Positions 1 through 12,084 of a stretch of 64,000 nucleotides of DNA are shown here, piece by piece. The notes beneath the pieces were generated by a model. The model saw only the letters and a list, made by a program, of their open reading frames with translations, did not search any database and was not told the origin of the DNA. Numbering within the stretch: the stretch's first letter is position 1; every line of letters starts with the position of its first letter. This DNA is from Paraphaeosphaeria minitans (taxonomy: Eukaryota; Ascomycota; Dothideomycetes; Pleosporales; Didymosphaeriaceae). Location of the stretch: assembly GCA_015832175.1 (NCBI GenBank), contig WJXW01000012.1, positions 950,001 through 1,014,000 of the forward strand, in the 5' to 3' direction. A program made the position numbers and the translations under genes.

Positions 1-816
1 CCCGTCTGTGGGCGTGGGTGGGTCGGGAAGGACGCGTGTGAACAATGCCGTGCCGTGGCGAGGCATTGTGGGCGAGCCTGTGTGTTCGCACGGGAGTTAG
101 GGACGTAAGGCTGGTACACAGATCAGAAGAAGCTTCCAAGACCAGATGCCTTACTGACCGGCTGCGAAACATGGTGAAGGCGCGTTGTGCATCGGAGGAA
201 GCGGCCATGGCTACCTGGAGCTGCCAGGGAGAGAGTCAAGGGCATTCATCGACAGGCGAGCTGAGGCCTTTGGGGTAACGACGGGCAATGCTGCGGGAAG
301 AAATGAATGGTATAGCGAGAAGGTGAATTTGCGGCTATCGAAGCTCCATCTCCAACTGCGCTAGTCCTATTCCAGGCCGCGCCTACTGCGAGCGGCACCA
401 GGCGCGCTGGTTCACCTCAACCTCTGCTATTGCACCATATGATCTGCGCGGTAATGCGCATTGTGAGTCACTGCAGAGCCACGGCATTGGAAACGGCTTC
501 CGCGCGTGGACCGCGGAGTGCCGGCAGGACGTGTAATTGAGGCGCCTTGCATATTCCTTGGCGGCTGCGTTCCACCGTCGATGCTCAGCAAAACCACCCA
601 GAGAGAAACCATTCACGCGCCGCCCGCCCGCCCCGAGCTCACGACGCGCCCACGGCTCTGCAAACCCCCAGTCCGAGTGGACCTGTCTCACCTGGCACAC
701 GGCTGCGCTGTGCTGAGGCTTCTCGCGCGCTGCCCACCACCCGCGACATCGGTCCTCGCTCGCGCGTTGCACGCTTCCACGCATCGCTCCGTCGCGAACA
801 GGCGTCACCCATCACC
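1..816. other. Left edge, upstream region of first gene
   Basis: No gene is supported here. Short open frames on both strands lack homology signals and overlap one another. A frame open from 547 runs into the start of the next gene, but its extra 90 residues are rich in R, P, H and A and look like translated leader sequence. The region probably holds the promoter and 5' leader of the gene starting at 817. Confidence 0.5.
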
Positions 817-3718
817 ATGTCCACCACTACCAACGGTGCCTTGACCCCACCGCCTCTGCCGCCCGCACCCACGTCGCCGTCGCCCGCGAAACGGAAACGC
901 ACCGAGACCGACGTCGCCGTCGCCAATGGCGCGTCTTCTGCTACGCCTGCAAAGCTCGCCAACGATGCAGCGCCTTCGTTGCAGGCCGCGCTCGACGACA
1001 TACTGTCCATTCTGAAGAGGTAGGATACTCCGACAGTACTATCCGATAGCTGCACACCCCTGCCTGTCTGATTCCACCAAATAGCACGCCTCTCGGCTGC
1101 GCGCGCGACACTCTACAACTTCATGCGCAATCGCGACAGTAGCACGGCTGGAATCGCGAATGCATCCCACACCATGATCTTTGGCCTTGGTCCATCGCTC
1201 CTTCCGAACCGTTCAACCAGTACACTTGAAGACCGATTCGCTGACTCCAGATAGTTATGACACGCAACCTTCCATACTCGCGCATCCCCTCGCGACATCA
1301 GCTGCTCGAGCCGCGTCCGGAGAGGCCGATACGAAACGCGCAAAGTTGTCCCCCCAAAGCGGCACATCCTCCATCACCACTCTGGTGCAAAGCGGCGCGT
1401 ATTCTTCACTTCAGGCGTTCGTAAAGGATGTTGAAGATGCGACTGAGGACATACTTGCCAGTGCCGGCGTTGACGAGCTGGCTACCGCGCCTCCTTCGCT
1501 TGAGGAGACCCGGTTGCAGTCAGTAGTGTTGGCTTTCCGCAAACTTTCGATGAGCTTGGTAGCAAGGGAAGAACGTAGAAGAGCCCATGTCGAGACTGAG
1601 AAAGAGCCCCTGGACGGCACACCCGATGACACCGAGGGCCAAAACGAGAAGGCTTCGCTTGGGGAGGAAGAATCTCCGGAAAGCCGGACTGTCCTCACAC
1701 TGTTCGGAAGCGCCCAGGGACCAAAGCAACTCTTCTCGAGCCTACAGCAACCACGCTCTGTCCCACCTCGAGACGGAGCATCTGCACTGGACCTGTCGGT
1801 AAAGATCACTCTACCACTACGTGAATCTACTCTACCGAACATCATCTCCACAACCGAAGTTTTCCCCCTACCGGACGATGCTGACGATAAGCGGAAAGCG
1901 AATGCGACGATCGGCAAGGTGTTCAAGGCACCCGCCCATCTACCGCAACTCAGCCCACCTAAGCTTGCAAAGTCTTTGACCACCAAGGGGAACGTGGTCA
2001 CTTTCGCACCACCCGAAGTGCCCAAACCAGGTCGCAAGGGTTCGCACTCGTATGCTACCCAGAACATTGCCACTAGTAACTGGCTAGGATACGGCGGGGC
2101 CGATATGCCAAAGGACCCCACGTCTCCCAACGAGAAGAAAAAGAGCAGGCAAAGAGCACTAAGCATGGGCGAAGCCCAACAGCCACCATCCGAGTCAACT
2201 CTCGTGGCCGTGAAGCAGGCCAAAGAAGATGCACTCTTCCGCAGCGCATACTCTAGCTTCGCACCAAGCCGTGACGATACCACGGCTGTCGTTCCAGAGG
2301 AAACTAAAAACATGGTTTGGTGGCAAAAAGTGGGCGAAAGGCGCTTTAATGAGGTGTTCCCCATTGATCCCGAGCTATTGGGCCTGAGCGAATCACCCGA
2401 AACAGCGATCGATGACATTGACGAGAATGAAGAAGAGGCATTCAAGAAAGCTGTGGACACATTCGAGCCTGTAGAAGATGGTCTCTTCGCGGATATAGAA
2501 GCGAATACCGTACTCGATAAGGACACCGAAGAAGTGCTCCACGAGATATCCGAGCTCCTCGAGACGCTGGCTTCCCACCAAAGGATACGCAACTCATCAC
2601 TGGCCACTAATCCGCGTACGCCGGTGATACAGAATTCATCACTAGCATCACTGGCAGGAAGCCCATCGACGCCGTCGTCCGATGAGATTGATGTCTACCA
2701 AATGCTCAAGTCGCAACTCACGTTGATGGTTTCGCAGCTACCACCATATGCAGTCGCGAAGCTTAACGGCGATCAAATGGACGAGCTCAACATCAGCCGA
2801 ACTCTAGTTGTCGAGAACAGGGCCGCTCGCGGAGTCCTCGAAGATGATCAATCATCTGGACTTGCAAAGGCGCCGGTCCCAGGACCGGCGGCCACCCCAA
2901 CACTGAATCGTATGGCTTCAAGTGGCTCTGGTACTCATTCGCACTACCCTCCAGGGAGCAGCCAATACGGCCGACCCACATCTTCGATGCATACCGGTGC
3001 TCGACCTGTACAATCGGGCCCCAATTACCTCCCCCAGCAACCGGCTGTCGCGCGATCCCCGTCAATTCAATACCAACGGTCTACTTCCGGGTCGCAGGTA
3101 TACCAGGCCCCTGCGTCATCCTATGCCACCCCTAGACCAAGCTTCTCTGCTACCCAAACTTATGGTCAACAGACACCGAGGACGTCTTATTCGCAGAACC
3201 CCACGGGTCAGTACTATTCTCAGCGTTCGACTCAGCCTAGCAACAACGCGGTTGGTCAGTCTCAATACTTCGGATCCACTCCGCAGACCCAGACGCAAAG
3301 CCGGTATTCGCAATCAACGCAGAACAGCTACTTCCAACGGTCTCAAAATGTGGCGCCGATGTACGGAGCAACACCGAACAACCAGACCCGCATGGCTTCC
3401 CCGCTCAAGGCTGCCCCATCGACCGGCCAGCCGGCGTATGGAGCTCGGCCAGGATATGGGCCTGGCGGTCAGATGCGTAGCACCTTCTATCCTCCTTCAC
3501 AGTATGGGACCGCACAGCCTCATACCCCGGTCACACCATCGGCCAGTGGTTTTAGCGCCAACCCCCAGCAGATGATGCTGGATAGGCAGCAAGCACAGCA
3601 GACGCAAGCACGGCTTGCAGCGCAAAACAGCTTCAATAGGCAAGGCTCAGGCACTCCTCAGCCTCCACAGAATGGACAGTATGGCGGACCGCCGAACGGT
3701 ACGCCAATGGCGACTTGA
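817..3718 (+). CDS. Large low-complexity protein of unknown function
   Basis: I do not recognise a named family. Proposed exons are 817-1019 and 1255-3718 (888 aa). The join uses donor GTAGGA and an acceptor 10 nt after a GCTGAC branch site, keeps phase, and reads straight from DDILSILK into SYDTQPSILAHPL. The start at 817 has a good context (ATCACCATG). The N-terminal third has KRKRTE and KRAKLS basic patches that could be nuclear signals. The middle is acidic (DDIDENEEEAF) and contains MVWWQKVGERRF, which looks like a conserved core. From about residue 610 onwards it is a long S/Q/P/Y/G-rich tail of the prion-like type common in chromatin and transcription factors. A nuclear role is inference. 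The 235-nt intron is long for this window, so the exon join is the weakest point. Confidence 0.6.
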
Positions 3719-4338
3719 TGTTGTGGGTTGTACGGGAGTAGGCGTGGTGGCGTTTGGACGGCATAATTTGGATATTGATAGAGCATGTCCGTGGCGTTTT
3801 ATATCGTCTTACATCGGGATGGCAGGAACTCGGTCTGAGCCGAAAGGCACGACCTATTTGTATGGAGCCTTTTTTGGATCCTTTGTTCGTTCAAAAGTAG
3901 GGTGATGTTTCGGGAGGAGGTATTGTACCAGCACGGACACCATGGTAGCTGAAGGGGCATCCTTGAAGCTAGCTAGCTCATGGAGATGGGTGTATCCTAG
4001 ATCGTACTGTATTCCTGAGAGCAGGTCATTCTTGAGGCCCTCCCTTTCGCCCGTGTCAAACACGATAGTTGTGCTTTATTTCAGACCTGGACTCCCATGC
4101 TTGACTGTAATTTCGACCTAATGTCCACAGGTCTGGTACCTACTGTATTCACGACCATGTGAGGGACCTGCTGTTGAAGGTTCGCTAAGAATGCCCCGCC
4201 CTTGGCCCTTGTCCGTGTACGTCATTCGCTACGAGGACCCCGTAACGCGTCCACTGCGTGCCGGCGACCGAGACCAAGACACAACAGCAGTCAGCGTCGA
4301 CGGCAGCCTGTTCTCGCGCAAAGACATGACACGCTGCC
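3719..4338. other. Intergenic, 3' and 5' untranslated sequence
   Basis: No coding support. It lies between two plus-strand genes and presumably holds the 3' UTR of the first and the promoter and leader of the Sro7 gene. Confidence 0.5.
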
Positions 4339-7300
4339 ATGGCTCACCTTCTGCGTGGAAAGCAAGCTGGCGTACACAGCGATTTGTCCACCGGCCTGGG
4401 GGCTGATCTCTTTGTGCTAGATCATGTAGGTTGGCGGTCGGATCGTGTTGGAGAGCTGCAGGCTAACGGTCACGCATAGATCAAGAATTTTGGCATCAAC
4501 AGCCAGATCTCGCAAATCGCCTACGATCCTGTACAGAAGCTCCTCGCTGTCGGCACCAACGAAAGCAAGTTCGGGCTCGGGCAAATCTACGTTTTTGGGC
4601 AGAAGCGCGTGGAGGTCGTCTTCCCTCTTCCGCATCGTGCCTCTGTCAAGATTTTGCAATTCTGCGCCGAGAAGCTTCTCTGTGTGGACTCGAGAAATGA
4701 CCTGTCCGTCTTCTCTCTGGCAAGCAAGAAGCTGCTGAACGCCCACTCTCCGCCTGCAAGGATCACTGCGCTGCACAGCGACCCCGCCCTCGACTACGCC
4801 CTGCTAGGGACGCAAAACGGAGATGTGCTTGCCTACGATATGGATAGAGAGCATCTTACACAGTTCAGGATACCGAACTTGTGGAGAGAGCAGTTCCCGC
4901 GGTCAAGGCTGACGTCCGTTGTGGCACTTTCGCTGCACCCGCGCGACATTGGCACCTTGCTGATTGGTTACAACTCCGGCGCTGTCATATACTCGTTCAA
5001 ACAGAACAAGGCTACCAACTACTTCAACTATGTGCTGCCTAAAGGCGCGCCGGGAGGAGATTCGGACCCGGCGTCTATATTCAACGAGAGGAGTCCACCC
5101 TTGACGCAGGCTGTATGGCATCCCACGGGCACCTTCGTATTGACTGGCCATGAGGATAGCAGTCTTGTTTTCTGGGATCCAAAGGATGGTAGAGTCATTC
5201 AGGCGAGAACTCTGACCGACACCTGTGTCGACAAGCCTGGTCCTGGTACTTTTAGTCCTGGTGATGGTCCCGGTACCTTTGCACTCAAGAGCCCTATTTT
5301 CAAGATTGCTTGGTGTGCGAATGAGGATCCGGACGACACCGGCATTCTCGTTGCCGGGGGTCAGCCATCCAACATCGAAGCCAAGAGCTTGACATTTTTC
5401 GAGCTGGGACGCACACCGATATACAATACTTCGTCATGGCAGATTCTCTCAGATCACTTTGAGAATCCCAAACGACAGAGAATACTGCCTTGTCCGCTGG
5501 GTACTGAAGTGGTCGATCTGTGCCTGATACCTCGTGACAGCCCTCATTTCGCCGGCTGCCAGGACCCAATTGCTGCCGTCGGTTTGCTGGCATCTGGAGA
5601 GCTCATAACGCTCTCCTTCCCAAGTGGGATTCCTATAACGCCCACGAACCAGCTACATATGTCTCTGACACTCGTCCATCCCTTTGTAACTCACGCAAAC
5701 TTAGCCCCTGTTGAACGCACAAGATGGCTAGGAATGACTGAAAAACGGCAACATGGGCCGAAGTTCATTACTGGCGGCCACAACGCTGTTTACCCTCTCA
5801 AACGATTTGAACATCGAAATATCGTGCAGACCTCACACGCAGACGGTACCATCAGGTTGTGGGACGCTGGCCATGCGGACGAACTCGAGAACGATACACT
5901 GCTCCAGCTCGACGTCGCGCGCGCCCTAGGCCGGTTGGATCGCGTTGGAGTGACGAAGATTTCCTACGCCGGTGCAGCCGCCGAGTTGTCAGTCGGACTG
6001 CGATCTGGCGAGGTGGTAGTCTTTCGTTGGGGGATCAACAAGCAGTTCGGCCAAGAGCTGCCCCCGGGCGAGAACTTGCCAGGTGCTCTGACGGATGTAC
6101 AGGATCGGACCGAAACGCTTTTGAAGGAGGGAATGATGCCTCTGACTCTCCTCAATGAAGATAATGGGCCAGTATCTGCTCTGAAGCATTCGGATGTTGG
6201 CTTTGTAGCTGCTGGGTTTGAGGGTGGCAGCCTTGCCATCATCGATTTGAGAGGCCCGGCTCTAATTTACCACGCAAACGTCTCCGATTTCATAAAGTCT
6301 GACAAACGAAGCAGCTTCCGGAGAAGCTCTTCCCAGAGCGCGAAGAAATCTGAGTGGCCAACAAGCATTGAATTTAGCGTTATGACGCTGGAGCAGGATG
6401 ACTATTCGAGCATTCTATGTCATGTCGGTACCAACCTGGGCCATGTAGCAACCTTCAAGCTACTACCCGAAGCAGGCGGGCGCTATACTGTCAGTTTTGC
6501 AGGAGTCTGCACCTTGGACGACAAAGTCATCAGCATCTCTCCCATGCATGCAGATACAGGACGGCCTGCGTACGCATCTCAAGCTGCTGTCTCTGGTTTG
6601 CGCAATGGTGCGAAGGTCAACGGCGTTTTGCTTGCTGTCACCTCGAATGGAGCCAGGATATTCCAGCCAGCCACCCACAAAGGTGCGAGCAAGACCTGGA
6701 ATGACTTCCTGTGTGACTCAGCAGCCATTGTGCGGTATGAAGACCTGGGCTATTGCCTTCTCGGATTATACGGTGATGGTTTCGCAAGAGGCTACTCCAT
6801 ACCTGCCATGAAGGAGATTGGGGCCGTGAAGGTGTCAGATGTTCTGGATCCGCGGCGCTTCTCTGAGGCCGTGATTACAAGCACGGGAGACGTACTGGGA
6901 TGGACTGGACCGGCTGAGCTCGCCCTTATCAACATTTTCGGCACGAATCTGAACCTGCAAGTCGTCCACATGTAGTCTCATTTACTCGTGCACTAACACG
7001 CTACAGTGACCAAGCGAGGGATACACTCATCAACCCGGAGCTCCCCATCCCACCACGCCCGAAAATTTCAAACATGCAGTGGATCTCGGGCACCCAGTAT
7101 GTTACTACGGAAGACATGGACCTTCTCATTGGTGGCCCCGACCGCCCGCCTTCGAGACACATGCTTGCTCAAGCCCAAGCAGACGAGGCACAACGCCGTA
7201 GAAACGCACGCCATCCCGGCCAGCCTAGCACTTCTTCTGCTGCGCCTTCGCCGGCAGACGAAGGTTGGGGGGCGTGGGCGTCAAGAACGTTGAATGAGAG

Positions 7301-7445
7301 GACCGAGAAGCTGAATATTGTGGGCGACAGCATGGACAATCTGAGCAGCAACAGCAAGGGGTGGGCAGACGATGTGAACAAATATGTGGCCAAGCAGAAG
7401 AGGGGCTTTGTCACGGGGGCTGTGAAGAGCAAGTTTGGGTTCTAA
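4339..7445 (+). CDS. SRO7: Sro7/Lgl/tomosyn family WD40 exocytosis regulator
   Basis: Lethal(2) giant larvae family protein. In yeast Sro7/Sro77 bind the plasma-membrane t-SNARE Sec9 and the Rab Sec4 and promote docking of secretory vesicles. Exons 4339-4425, 4480-6971 and 7007-7445 give 1005 aa, close to yeast Sro7 (1033 aa). The N-terminus (MAHLLRGKQAGVHSDLS, then FGINSQISQIAYDP) and the paired beta-propeller blades (for example WHPTGTFVLTGHEDSSLVFW) are typical. The last exon carries the family tail: DTLINPELPIPPRP, QWISGTQYVT, DLLIGGPDRPPS, then an R-SNARE-like helix (LNERTEKLNIVGDSMDNL). Intron 1 has a GCTAAC branch and ends GCATAG. Intron 2 is only 35 nt but is needed to reach the conserved tail. 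The stop lies 105 bp from the stop of the convergent FAD monooxygenase gene. Confidence 0.93.
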
Positions 7446-7550
7446 GGGAGGGTACTCGTGATGTCGCGGGAACAGCGTGTGCGTCAATAAGCTCTGTCGG
7501 CAGTGATACCCACGAGTTAATCATGTTATAGTTTGGTTCAATGATGCCGA

Positions 7551-9255
7551 CTAAATGCTCGCATGAATAGGTCCGAAATTGGACGTATCGGTACGACCTT
7601 TCCCTACCGCAACCTTCCACACAGCTTCTATATCGTTCTGATAAATCCAATCCATCCCTCGACCTCCGTCCGATATGACCTTACCCTTCACCCTCTCATC
7701 AAACGTCGGATCCCCAGTATCAGCCAGCTTCTTCGCCCGCCGCGCCGCCTCAGATGCCAAGTACTTGTACATCTTCGCATAGTACGGGAGTCGTATCTCA
7801 TTGAACAGCGACAAAGCCCTACCGGTATCGTTGGCATAGTACGCCAACGCCCTCGCAAGAATCCACCCATCCTCCATCGCGAAGCCCGCGCCCGACCCAA
7901 ACGCCCCGGACAACGCATGCGACGAGTCGCCCACGAGCACGACGCGGTCCGACCACGCCGTCAACGTAGGCATCTCCGGGCCGGCGAAGGCGGCGAACTC
8001 GCGCCAGCCTCCAGCAGGCACCCAGGCGAGCGCTTCGCGGATCTGCGGGAGGTACTCCTTGACGGTGGCACGAGTCAGTCACACGTTGCTCTACCTAGGT
8101 CCAGTACCTAGGTGCACGAGCGCGACGGCCCCACGTGCAAATGAACTCACCGTGAAATGCGACTCGACGTGCTCGTTGGTCACGGGGACGCCCCAGCTGA
8201 CTTTGCTCGCGCTGTGCACGGCGGGATCGTGCCAGGCTCTCGCGGCAAGCTCCCAGAGCCCTTCGCCGACGGGGGAGCAAAAAACGTGCGTCGTGGGCGT
8301 GTGCCACCACGCTGTGGTGCCGAAGCGGGGGTCGAGCGCTGAGACTGCGGACCAGGGGAGGAGGGTCCGCCAGATGGTTGTGCCGGTGAACTTGAGAGTG
8401 TCTGGGTACGAGGGGAATGCGGCGTCGCGGACGACCTTTGGGGTGTCAGGGATGTGTCTTTGAAAGGGATGCAGGGTGGGAAGAGGAGGAGGAGGAGGAG
8501 GAGGAGGAGGAGGAGGAAGACGAGGACGAGGAGGAGGAGGAGGAGGAGAAGAAAGAGAAAGAGAAAGAGAAAGAGAAAGAGAAAGAGAAAGAGAAAGAGA
8601 AAGAGAAAGAGAAAGAGAAAGAGAAAGAGAAAGAGAAAGAGAAAGAGAAAGAGAAAGAGAAAGAGAAAGAGAAAGGGAAAGGGAAACGTACAGAGCGTAT
8701 ACCATCTGCGCCGACAACAAGATCAACGACGCTGGAAGTGCCGTCTTTGAAGGTGAGCGATATACCGTTTGCTTTATGATCCTCCATCTTCACGAGTTTC
8801 TTAGACAGCTTGATCGTACCCGGCCTCACGGCCGCGAGCAGCGCAGACTGTAGTTTCGTTCTCTGCGTGCGGATCGGTGGTCTCCCGGTCGCACTACGGG
8901 GCTTTTCTCTGCGGTGCACCTCTTCGCCCGACCTCCCGTTTCTACGATTGAACTCGTCAGCCACCTCGAAACAAGACAGTTAGATCGCACAGATGCAGTA
9001 GACGCACATGTTTAGAAGCGTCCATGTCTCGTGTCCGGTGTCCACCCGATCCGCCACACCCAGCAACTCCAACACCTTCCATGAATTCGCCCCGATGCTG
9101 ATTCCCGCACCGACCTCGCGCAGCACGCTCGCCTGCTCGTAGATGGTTACCTCGACGTTCGGTATCTCTTGTAGAGCGATGGCGGTTGCCAAACCCCCTG
9201 GGCCGCCTCCTACGATCGCGACCTTCAGGGGTGCTGCGGCCATGTCGACTGTCAT
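7551..9255 (-). CDS. FAD-dependent monooxygenase, salicylate hydroxylase-like
   Basis: Class A flavoprotein monooxygenase of the kind that hydroxylates aromatic substrates with NAD(P)H and O2; the substrate cannot be told from sequence. Exons (minus strand) are 9255-9008, 8941-8692, 8435-8151 and 8057-7551, all in phase, 429 aa. The FAD-binding Rossmann motif is near the N-terminus (VAIVGGGPGGLATAIAL), the middle motif is VVGADGIRS, and the second FAD motif is VVLVGDSSHALSGAFGSGA. Either the ATG at 9255 or the one at 9243 could start it; both lie before the Rossmann motif. Intron 2 (8436-8691) is almost filled by GGA and GAAAGA repeats. There is no signal peptide, so it is probably cytosolic. 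No biosynthetic neighbours are present. Confidence 0.88.
8475..8688. repeat. Trinucleotide and GAAAGA hexanucleotide array inside an intron
   Basis: A GGA-type triplet run (about 8475-8548) is followed by 20 perfect GAAAGA units (8551-8670) and three imperfect units. On the gene's coding strand it is a pure pyrimidine tract that begins directly after the GTACGT donor at 8691-8686 and fills most of intron 2 of the FAD monooxygenase. Confidence 0.93.
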
Positions 9256-10489
9256 TCTTTAGGTAGTTGTAGGTAATCTTCCGGTTACCAATTCCTGAGC
9301 TCTCCGAGGAGCAGAGTGGGGTGAAAGTCTACATATCGAAAATGTGCGTTATCGGGCTCGCGACGCTCCAGGTTCCGCATGGTAGTGACAAAGCGGCTTG
9401 TCGTCAAATGTCGCGCGAATGGTGTGCGAGCTAGGTAGGTAGTCTAGGTACCTATGGTAGGTACATGGAGGGTGGGGTTCGAGCGCCGGGGGTTAGGACG
9501 GCGCCCCCACGAACTTCGAGATGGCTCGCGTGCTGAACTAGACAGTATCCAGAGGAGCAACACGATAGTTGGGAGGTTGCGCTTCGCACCCCGGATAGCC
9601 TAAGTAACAAAGTCTGGTCCAAACATCCCGTTCTTGCTACAGGTATTGGATGCGGCATCCGTTACTTGCCGAGAGTTGACAGAGAAAACTTGGACAATGG
9701 GAACAAGTCTTTACTCTGTCAGCTTCACAATTGCAGCAGATTGGAAGAAACTCGGAGGCAAGGTACGTCGTGGGAGCGATAGACCGCCGCTGTTAGGTAT
9801 AGGTTCAGCTACGGTAGGTAGGTAATGCATGCTTCTACGTACGGTACTCGAAAACTGTCAGCGTGCTGGCTTCCAAACAAACTTGGAACACCCAGCACCG
9901 GCCTTGCTCGTTCCCCTTGGCTGGATCACAGCGCCAGAATACCTCGGGATGTATGCAAATATACTAATTGACCATACCGACGCTTTGATGCTTGCCACAC
10001 CTATAGCAGTGCCGGGTCAGCTGGACGAGGGTGCACCTCGCGCAAGAGAACCGTGTGTTTGCCTCAAGCGCGCGAGGAGATATGACAAGGCACCAACATA
10101 GGCACAGGTGTTCCAGGGGTCGATGCGGCCTCTTGAAAATGCTGGCGTCAGCACTTCCAAAGGCAAACGGGCCAGAACAACCAAGGTTATCTCTCTGGAC
10201 ACCAAAATGAAAGGTTCAGCCTCGTCTGAATAGTAAATGGTATTTACAAGGATACTGCTCAGCTATGTTGCGCCCTTGCAATTATAGAGCGATTTGAAGT
10301 GGGCCTGGACAAAGATGTCTCGTGGCAAACGCGATCAGTGTACGCAGCCAACAAGAGGGATGATAATTAGCTAAAACCAATCAAGTATATGCTAAGCTCA
10401 GCTTCCAGGGGGCGCAGCAGCTTATTGATTCTCTTCTCAGCTGCTTTCTTGTCCTGGTAGACGCGTTATTACGGATTTGCTTGCAAGGC

Positions 10490-10519
10490 AACGTCAACGT
10501 CAACGTCAACGTCAACGTC
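10490..10519. repeat. AACGTC hexanucleotide, five copies
   Basis: Five perfect copies of AACGTC lie in non-coding DNA about 1 kb upstream of the SLT-fold gene. Confidence 0.9.
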
Positions 10520-11359
10520 ATTCGCGACACAGGTTTGCGACCGTCCCTCTCGTTTCAAGCTACAGATGTAGGTTGATGCGAGGCAAAAAGTGTAGATTTA
10601 GGACTTTGTCCGTAGCTTTCTCTCCCGTTATGGATCAAGATCTGATTAGGTAGATGTGTGGCCAGCTCTCAAAACTTGCCGCTCTCGCTGCGACGGCGGA
10701 CAGCGTGGGTGATTCGCTAACACCATTTTAACCCTTACACACGACCTGCTCTACAGATTTAGGAGCTCAACTTACGATCAAAAAGTCTCTAAATGCCGTT
10801 CACCGAACTGCTTCTGAACGAACCCACAGCTTCACACTGACCCCTGCAGGCTTCTTGCAATCAGGTGCCTAGCTTGCAGATCGTAAGCAACTTGCACTCC
10901 CTCCATATCATCATGTATGGAGAAGGAAACTTTCTTAATTGATCGTATATAGGCAGGTTTTGGATCCAGCATGCGTTCGAATGGGGAGTGGATAGTGTCA
11001 GCTGGCATCATCACTAATATCATTCGGGATATGCGCTTTCTAAACGGTAATGATGTGCTGATTTGCATAATAATACTGCAACTACCGGGGAAAAGGAAAC
11101 TATTTCGAGGTCCTGGATACTTCTGTCAAATGACCCCGAGGGTACAATGCTGAGATGAGAAAAGGCGGATGATGAGCTTACTATCAATGAAATCAGTGAA
11201 GTCACGAGCTATATCAAGGTCCTTTGGGCTGAAAAGACTAGATTTGGTCAGCCGTGTGGGAAATCCGAACATTGCCCACTGGGGTGTATGTTAATATGCT
11301 ACTAAACAAACAATGTCAGCGCCGGAGCAAAAGTGATGCCGAGTCAGAGCATCTAGAGG

Positions 11360-11366
11360 TATAAAG
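11360..11366 (+). promoter_or_regulatory. Likely TATA box of the SLT-fold gene
   Basis: TATAAAG lies 126-132 bp upstream of the ATG at 11492, followed by a C/A-rich leader typical of highly expressed fungal genes. Confidence 0.55.
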
Positions 11367-11491
11367 ACAGCCCCTTCCAAGCACCCTCATGAGTATCACC
11401 ACCACTCTCACGGATCACACTTCGCCTCCACATTCAAGTAACCAGCACTCTCACCAAGCCTACCTGTTCATCGATCAGACCATCCCAGATA

Positions 11492-12084
11492 ATGGCCCCC
11501 CACAACTACTCCGGCCCATGGCAAAACTTCCCTTCCATCGATAAATGGATCGGCTTCGAAGACATGTTCAACCGCAACAAGTCCTCCATGTCAGCCACAG
11601 GCAACACGGGCGAAGACATCGGCCGCATCTGGAACGCCATCAAAGAGTGTGCCAAGATCGGCGTCGATGAGCGTGTCATCCTCGCCATCATCATGCAGGA
11701 GAGCCACGGCGACGTGGGCGTTCAGACGACGTTCAGCCCCGGCGACCACATCCCCACGGGCGGCTTGATGCAGTGCAGCGGCTGCGCGGGGAACCCCGGG
11801 CAGCACGGCCTGAGCCAGGTAGGTACCATGGCGATGCAACGACGAGCGAGGAGCTGTGCTGATGATTGCAGAACGCCATCACCGACATGGTGCGCAAGGG
11901 TACGGAGCACTTCAAGGGTAACTTGAAAGCCCATGGTGATCAGTGGAGTGGACAGTCTATATATCCTGCTCTCCGTGAGTACAACTCGGGTAGTGTCAAT
12001 CTCGGCAATCTCAGCGATGGACGCGGTGCCACGGCTTCTTATGTCAGTGATGTCGCGAACCGCCTTACCGGCTGGGTCAATTGA
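11492..12084 (+). CDS. Lytic transglycosylase/lysozyme (SLT)-fold protein
   Basis: Exons 11492-11818 and 11872-12084 give 179 aa; the intron is 53 nt with donor GTAGGT and acceptor TTGCAG, phase 0. The segment VILAIIMQESHGDVGV followed by GGLMQCSGC resembles the SLT/goose-lysozyme core, in which the Glu of the ES motif (Glu70 here) is the acid catalyst and a GLMQ-like loop follows. A later ALREYNSG matches the usual Y/N substrate motif. This suggests cleavage of peptidoglycan- or chitin-like glycans, which is inference. No signal peptide or membrane segment is visible, which is odd for a wall-active enzyme. The assignment rests on motif resemblance only. Confidence 0.75.

Larger units (their letters stand above)
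9256..11491. other. 2.2-kb gene-free stretch between divergent genes
   Basis: No coding signal was found on either strand. The stretch contains the palindrome TAGGTACCTA (9445-9454), other AGGTAGGTA-type motifs near 9431 and 9813, and five AACGTC units (10490-10519). It should contain the promoters of the FAD monooxygenase (left) and the SLT-fold gene (right). Confidence 0.5.

Noticed and set aside
547..816. In-frame N-terminal extension of the first gene
   Set aside because: The extra 90 residues look like translated leader, and the ATG at 817 has a better context.
8417..8853. Plus-strand frames rich in E, K and R over the GAAAGA array
   Set aside because: They lie in an intron of the minus-strand FAD monooxygenase and consist only of repeat translation.
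9829..10101. 90-codon plus-strand frame in the 9.3-11.5 kb gap
   Set aside because: No motifs, no introns and no start context. Composition resembles chance translation.
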